Shown here: in pieces, positions 59,863 through 64,000 of the stretch
Layout of the letters: every line of letters begins with the position of its first letter
How positions within the stretch are numbered: the stretch's first letter is position 1
NCBI RefSeq assembly: GCF_001969385.1
Contig: NZ_CP014802.1
Span: forward strand, 1 to 64,000
Source: Salipiger profundus
Lineage (GTDB): Bacteria; Pseudomonadota; Alphaproteobacteria; Rhodobacterales; Rhodobacteraceae
Direction: 5' to 3'
Length of the DNA stretch: 64,000 bases
Translations under genes and position numbers: made by a program
Notes under the pieces: generated by a model
Seen by the model: only the letters and a program-made list of their open reading frames with translations
What the model was told of the DNA's origin: nothing
Databases searched by the model: none

Positions 59863-60863
59863 CCAAGGTACTGACCGTCGAGGATCTGACAATCAGTTTC
59901 GGGACCGGAGGCTCCGAGCTGACCGTCGTCCACAAGGTGAATTTCACGCTCGAAGCCGGAAAGACACTGGCCCTTGTTGGAGAGAGCGGATCCGGGAAAT
60001 CGGTGACCAGTCTCGGGATCATGCGTCTACTGTCACCGTCCCAGTCCAACGTCCGGGGAAAGATCGTTCTGCATTCCGACGAGAACATCGATCTTCTGTC
60101 GCTCAGCGAGTCCCGCATGCGTCGGCTTCGCGGCGACCGGATCGCCATGATTTTCCAGGAACCTCTGACCTCGCTGAATCCGGTCTACACAATTGGTGAT
60201 CAGATCATCGAGGCGATCCGAAGCCATCGCCGTATGTCAAAGAAGGCCGCCAGGGACAGGGCCATCGAGCTCATCGACCAAGTTGGTATTCCGGATGCGG
60301 AACACCGCCTCGGCACTTACCCCCATGAGCTTTCCGGCGGCATGCGGCAGCGGATCATGATCGCCATCGCCCTGGCACTCGAGCCGGACATCCTGATCGC
60401 GGACGAGCCGACGACGGCTCTCGACGTGACGGTCCAGGCCCAGATCCTGGAACTCCTGAACCGTCTTCAGGAAGAAACGGGCATGGCCATGCTCTTCATC
60501 ACGCATGATTTCGGGGTCGTGGCGGAGATCGCCGACCGGACCATCGTAATGTACGCCGGCGAGATGGTGGAAGAAGGCAGCACGGAGACCGTGCTGGAAC
60601 GCCCACTGATGCCTTACACCAGTGGCCTCATGCGAGCCGTCCCGAAACTCGAGACGGCCGGCCTCAAGGATGGCGACCTCGAATCCATCGAGGGCTTCGT
60701 GCCCCACCCCGACAACCGTCCTGCCGGGTGCTCGTTTCACCCCAGATGCACGCACGCGCTTGCGGGGACATGCGATGTGCCGCCCGTGCCCATCGAAGAC
60801 GCAGGAGATGGTCATCTCGTGCGCTGCAAGCGTTGGAAGACCCTTCAGGAGGCTGCGGAATGA
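59859..60863 (+). CDS. ABC-transporter ATP-binding protein, DppD/OppD type
   Basis: The 334-aa ATPase has Walker A GESGSGKS, signature LSGGMRQR and Walker [13 protein letters not shown], and the C-terminal oligopeptide-transporter extension with [14 protein letters not shown], whose cysteines recall the 4Fe-4S-type motif of OppD/DppD. The ATG at 59859 overlaps the preceding stop, and its own stop overlaps the next gene. Confidence 0.93.
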   Translation: MTKVLTVEDLTISFGTGGSELTVVHKVNFTLEAGKTLALVGESGSGKSVTSLGIMRLLSPSQSNVRGKIVLHSDENIDLLSLSESRMRRLRGDRIAMIFQEPLTSLNPVYTIGDQIIEAIRSHRRMSKKAARDRAIELIDQVGIPDAEHRLGTYPHELSGGMRQRIMIAIALALEPDILIADEPTTALDVTVQAQILELLNRLQEETGMAMLFITHDFGVVAEIADRTIVMYAGEMVEEGSTETVLERPLMPYTSGLMRAVPKLETAGLKDGDLESIEGFVPHPDNRPAGCSFHPRCTHALAGTCDVPPVPIEDAGDGHLVRCKRWKTLQEAAE

Positions 60864-61876
60864 GCGAGAAGCCCCTTATCGAAACACGCGACCTGAAGCA
60901 GCATTTTCCACTCCGAAAGGGCCTCTTCGGCGGCAAGAGTCAGGTTGTGAAGGCTGTCGACGGGATATCGATTGAAATCCCCCGGCGGTCGGTGCTTGGG
61001 CTCGTGGGTGAAAGCGGGTCAGGCAAATCCACATTCGGACAAGCGGTCATGGGGCTGACAAAGCCGACGGCCGGTTCCATGACCTTCGATGGTATCGACA
61101 TGGCCACGGCGTCACCGGCCGAGCTGCGCGGGTTGAAGCGCCGGATGCAGATGGTCTTTCAGGACCCGTTCAGCAGTCTGAATCCGCGCATGAGCGTGGC
61201 GGAAACACTCGGCGTACCGCTCAGATTTCACGAGTCCCAGCTGAACGGCGCTCAGCGCAAGGACCGCGCCGCGGAGATGCTGGAGCGTGTGGGGCTTCCA
61301 GGCCAGTACGTGGATCGGTTCCCGCACGAGTTCTCGGGCGGCCAGCGGCAGCGGATCGGCATCGCGAGAGCGCTGATGGTCCATCCCGATTTCATCATGG
61401 CGGACGAAGTGGTGTCCGCGCTCGACGTCTCGGTGCAGGCTCAGGTTCTGAACCTGTTCGGGCGGCTGCAGCGCGATCTCGAACTCACCATGCTGTTCAT
61501 CACCCATGACCTGGCCGTGGTCGGGCACGTCTCGGATTTTGTCGCCGTCATGTATCTCGGTCGCGTAGTCGAACTCGCACCAACTCGGGCGCTGTTCACC
61601 AGCCCAAAGCATCCCTACACCGAGGCCCTGCTCTCCGCTGCTCCTACCCCGCAGACGAAAAGTCGCCGGCAGCGGATCGTACTCAAAGGGGACATCCCCA
61701 GCCCGCTGAATCCCCCGAGTGGCTGCCCGTTCCGGACGCGTTGCCCCTACGCACTAGAGGAATGTGCCCATACCACGCCAGAACTTCGGGAGTTCGCCAG
61801 CGGGCACAAGGCCGCCTGCATTCGCGATGATCTTTCGCTTGCGTCCGCAACGCAGCAGCAGAAGGAGCCCGCATGA
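60860..61876 (+). CDS. ABC-transporter ATP-binding protein, DppF/OppF type
   Basis: The 338-aa ATPase has Walker [10 protein letters not shown], signature FSGGQRQR and Walker B FIMADEVVSALD (valine replaces the usual proline after ADE), plus the C-terminal NPPSGCPFRTRCPYA extension. It completes the importer as the second ATPase. Start and stop overlap both neighbours. Confidence 0.93.
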   Translation: MSEKPLIETRDLKQHFPLRKGLFGGKSQVVKAVDGISIEIPRRSVLGLVGESGSGKSTFGQAVMGLTKPTAGSMTFDGIDMATASPAELRGLKRRMQMVFQDPFSSLNPRMSVAETLGVPLRFHESQLNGAQRKDRAAEMLERVGLPGQYVDRFPHEFSGGQRQRIGIARALMVHPDFIMADEVVSALDVSVQAQVLNLFGRLQRDLELTMLFITHDLAVVGHVSDFVAVMYLGRVVELAPTRALFTSPKHPYTEALLSAAPTPQTKSRRQRIVLKGDIPSPLNPPSGCPFRTRCPYALEECAHTTPELREFASGHKAACIRDDLSLASATQQQKEPA

Positions 61877-63180
61877 CACGCTTCTCTCCGATTTCGAATT
61901 GCCTCTGGCCGAAGACAGCTCCTCCGGCAACCCTCGTCGCTGACCTGGCAGATATCGTCGAGACGGACATCTGCATTGTCGGCGGTGGCTTCTGCGGACT
62001 TCACACGGCCCTTCAGCTCTCCCGGGAGGGCAAGAGCATCGTCGTGCTCGAGGCAGAGGAAATCGGATTCGGCGGCTCTGGGCGGAACGCCGGGCATTGC
62101 ACGCCGACGTTTCATCACCACAGCCTGGACGAAATCCGAAAGTTGCTGGGCTCGTCTCGCGGCGAGAAACTGATCCACCTTCAGACGACCGCTTCTGATC
62201 GGATCGGCGACATCATCCGGGAGCATGACATCGCATGCGAGTGGGTGCAGAACGGCTACGTGATGGCCGCGCCCACTGCAGGAAAGCTGCCATCTCTCCG
62301 GGCCAAGGCGGAAAGCTACAACGCCGTTGGCCAGAATACGGAGGTCAAGGACGCGGACGAAATCGCGGCCCTGACCGGAATGCGCGGGCAGCATGGCGGC
62401 TGGTTTCACCCCGGCGGTGCGCATCTCAACCCGATGGGGCTGGCACGCGGACTGGCGACTGCGGCAAGGAAACACGGAGCCGAGATCTACGTGAAATCGC
62501 CGGTCCTGAAAGCGGAGCGAACTCACGGTCGATGGACGGTCTCCACCCCGCGCGGATCGGTACGGGCGACAAAGCTCATCTACACCACCGGCGCCTACAC
62601 CCGTGACGGCTGGCCGAAGCTGTCCGATACCTTCAAGATCATGCGGGTCATGGTGGCCGCTACCAAGCCGATGCCAGAGGCCGACAGTGTCTTGCCATCG
62701 AACGTCACTGCTCACGATGGACGAGGAAATATCCTGGTCTACAAGCGGGATGCCTTCGGCCGCATCGTCGCGTCCATGTTCCCGCGCATGTTTGCCACCC
62801 GCGAGAAGATGCTGGACCTCATGAGCCGCCGGCTGCGGTTCCATCACGCGGACCTGCCTGAGCAGCTCGAATGGGATTGTCTCTGGACCGGTGAGCTCGA
62901 CATGCAGAGCCGGACGATCCCGCGGCTTTACCACCTGGACGACAATGCCGTCGCTGTGACCGGTCTCTCCGGGCGCGGCGTTCCCACCGGGTATACAGTC
63001 GGTCAAGTTCTCTCCGACTGGGCGAACGAACGCCCCGCCGATGACCTTGCCCTGCCGCTCGAAACGCTTTCCAGCGCGCCAGCTTACATGGCCTTCGCGC
63101 CCCAGCTGGCCCTGCGCGGCTTCGAGGCCAGGGACCGTCTGACCGAGTGGCGATCCGGCGAGGAGATGCGTCCGTGGTAG
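61873..63180 (+). CDS. FAD-dependent oxidoreductase, gamma-glutamylputrescine-oxidase-like (DAO family)
   Basis: The 435-aa protein has DICIVGGGFCGLHTALQLS for FAD binding near residue 32, and LEAEEIGFGGSGRNAGHC, the segment typical of PuuB-like amine oxidases. The C-terminal VTGLSGRGVPTGYTVGQVL closes the FAD site. It is a second amine or amino-acid oxidase in the operon, distinct from the one at 54934. It overlaps the ATPase stop by 4 bp. Substrate uncertain. Confidence 0.88.
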   Translation: MTRFSPISNCLWPKTAPPATLVADLADIVETDICIVGGGFCGLHTALQLSREGKSIVVLEAEEIGFGGSGRNAGHCTPTFHHHSLDEIRKLLGSSRGEKLIHLQTTASDRIGDIIREHDIACEWVQNGYVMAAPTAGKLPSLRAKAESYNAVGQNTEVKDADEIAALTGMRGQHGGWFHPGGAHLNPMGLARGLATAARKHGAEIYVKSPVLKAERTHGRWTVSTPRGSVRATKLIYTTGAYTRDGWPKLSDTFKIMRVMVAATKPMPEADSVLPSNVTAHDGRGNILVYKRDAFGRIVASMFPRMFATREKMLDLMSRRLRFHHADLPEQLEWDCLWTGELDMQSRTIPRLYHLDDNAVAVTGLSGRGVPTGYTVGQVLSDWANERPADDLALPLETLSSAPAYMAFAPQLALRGFEARDRLTEWRSGEEMRPW

Positions 63181-63232
63181 CAAGTGCTTCTGACGACCGA
63201 AAACTGACTTCGATGACAAGACTGGGTGAGGC

Positions 63233-64000
63233 ATGACGACGCTCCTGCTGGGGCCGGAGAACCGGGCCGCCGCCTGGCGAGAGGTGTTCGCCGCGGCAAA
63301 CGAACCCCTGATCACGGGTTCCGAGAACGTGGAACGCCCCGAGGACATCCGGTATCTCGTCTGCTGGAAGCCAGACGTGAGCCTCGATACCTTCCCCAAC
63401 CTCGAAGTGGTCATCTCGACGGGTGCGGGCGTCGACCATCTGATCCCCATGCCCGATCACCTGCGCCTTTGCCGGACCCTGTCTCAGGACATCGAGGAAA
63501 AGGTCCGCGACTGGGTGGTCATGGCTTGCCTGATGCTTTGCCGGGACATGCCGATATATCTCGATCAGGCGCGCCGCGGCCTCTGGAATACGCTTCCTGT
63601 GCCCTCTTCTCGCAACCGCAACATCGGCATCATGGGCATGGGCCGGATTGGTCGTCTCGCGGCCGTATCCTTGCGAGAGCTGGGGTTTTCCATGTTCGGG
63701 TGGTCGCGCAGCGGGACGCCTGAATATGGTGTCGAGATGTACGGCGCCGATGCGCTGCCGGCCTTCCTCGAGCAATCCGATGTCCTCGTGTGCCTGTTGC
63801 CGCTGACCGATAGCACGCGCGGAATTCTGGGACAGGAGCTGTTCGGTCAACTCCCGGAAGGCGCGATGCTGGTCCACGCCGGGCGCGGCAGTCAGCTTCG
63901 GATGGACGACCTGCGCGCGGCCCTCGAGACCGGACAGATCTCTTCGGCGATGATCGACGTGACCGATCCCGAGCCGCTGCCGGAGGATCACTGGGCCTGG
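63233..64000 (+). CDS. ghrA: Glyoxylate/hydroxypyruvate reductase A-like dehydrogenase, cut by the window end
   Basis: The first 256 codons are present. ISTGAGVDHLIPMPDH and GIMGMGRIGRLAA (the NAD(P) GxGxxG) and VCLLPLTDSTRGILGQELF are the GhrA pattern of D-isomer 2-hydroxyacid dehydrogenases; VHAGRGSQL precedes the acidic VTDPEPLPEDH containing the catalytic E. Such enzymes reduce glyoxylate or hydroxypyruvate. It would dispose of a 2-oxo acid made by the two oxidases. GGGTGAG lies before the ATG at 63233. About 50 C-terminal residues, including the catalytic histidine, are off the window. Confidence 0.88.
   Translation, partial: MTTLLLGPENRAAAWREVFAAANEPLITGSENVERPEDIRYLVCWKPDVSLDTFPNLEVVISTGAGVDHLIPMPDHLRLCRTLSQDIEEKVRDWVVMACLMLCRDMPIYLDQARRGLWNTLPVPSSRNRNIGIMGMGRIGRLAAVSLRELGFSMFGWSRSGTPEYGVEMYGADALPAFLEQSDVLVCLLPLTDSTRGILGQELFGQLPEGAMLVHAGRGSQLRMDDLRAALETGQISSAMIDVTDPEPLPEDHWAW

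Noticed and set aside
1..64000. tRNA, rRNA or riboswitch genes
   Set aside because: On reading the intergenic regions I saw no cloverleaf, rRNA segment or known riboswitch core; a covariance-model search would be the proper test.

Overview
The window looks like chromosome or large plasmid of a high-GC alphaproteobacterium, most likely a marine member of the Rhodobacteraceae (Roseobacter group). The evidence is the strong GC3 bias, the YjbH/YjbF pair, a short ExoY-type sugar transferase, secreted RTX proteins with PPC domains, and IS5/IS66 insertion sequences. The genus is inference. Nearly the whole window serves the cell surface. It is a large exopolysaccharide (EPS) locus flanked and interleaved with giant calcium-binding RTX proteins, followed by a separate catabolic and transport operon.

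Layout. (1) 1-18.2 kb: the 3' tip of a gene at the left edge, an RTX metalloprotease (199-4599, minus), a UDP-glucuronate 4-epimerase (4840-5856, minus), and a compact plus-strand operon (6175-10143). That operon encodes a HAD-UbiA fusion, a GtrA-like membrane protein, a DprE1-like FAD oxidase and a DprE2-like SDR, which together resemble the mycobacterial route to polyprenyl-phosphoryl-D-arabinose. Two further RTX proteins follow (10326-13421 and 13773-18113). The last one shares an almost identical 3' half and terminator with the first RTX gene, so a 1.3-1.6 kb inverted repeat brackets the segment. (2) 18.4-40.2 kb: yjbH-yjbF-yjbE-like genes, then a Wzx/Wzy-type EPS cluster of wza, wzc, four GT4 glycosyltransferases, wzy, wzx, a hexapeptide acetyltransferase and two acyltransferase-3 proteins, ending in ugd and a second UDP-glucuronate 4-epimerase. 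From inside wza (about 22.7 kb) to just before ugd (about 37.95 kb) the DNA is clearly lower in GC, the mark of an exchangeable serotype cassette. (3) 40.15-43.8 kb: an IS5-family element split by an IS66 element, with a second IS66 fragment and a deletion. (4) 43.86-45.3 kb: a PPP-family phosphatase and the ExoY-like priming sugar transferase. (5) 45.9-53.1 kb: three more RTX proteins, one a second serralysin-like protease, and a small secreted protein, all on the minus strand. (6) 53.3-64 kb: an IS remnant, then an operon of a MarR regulator with a clear operator dyad, a frameshifted SDR, two DAO-family FAD oxidoreductases, a complete dipeptide/opine-type ABC importer and a GhrA-like reductase cut by the window end.

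How it works together (inference). ExoY primes undecaprenyl phosphate and the GT4 enzymes extend the unit with sugars that include uronic acids made by Ugd and the 4-epimerases. Acyltransferases decorate it, Wzx flips it, Wzy polymerises it and Wzc/Wza export it. The UbiA/GtrA/DprE1/DprE2 operon would supply a lipid-linked pentofuranose for a surface glycan. The RTX proteins are probably exported by a type I system encoded elsewhere and may bind calcium and the acidic EPS as matrix proteins or matrix-processing proteases. The final operon probably imports and oxidises an amino-acid-derived substrate.
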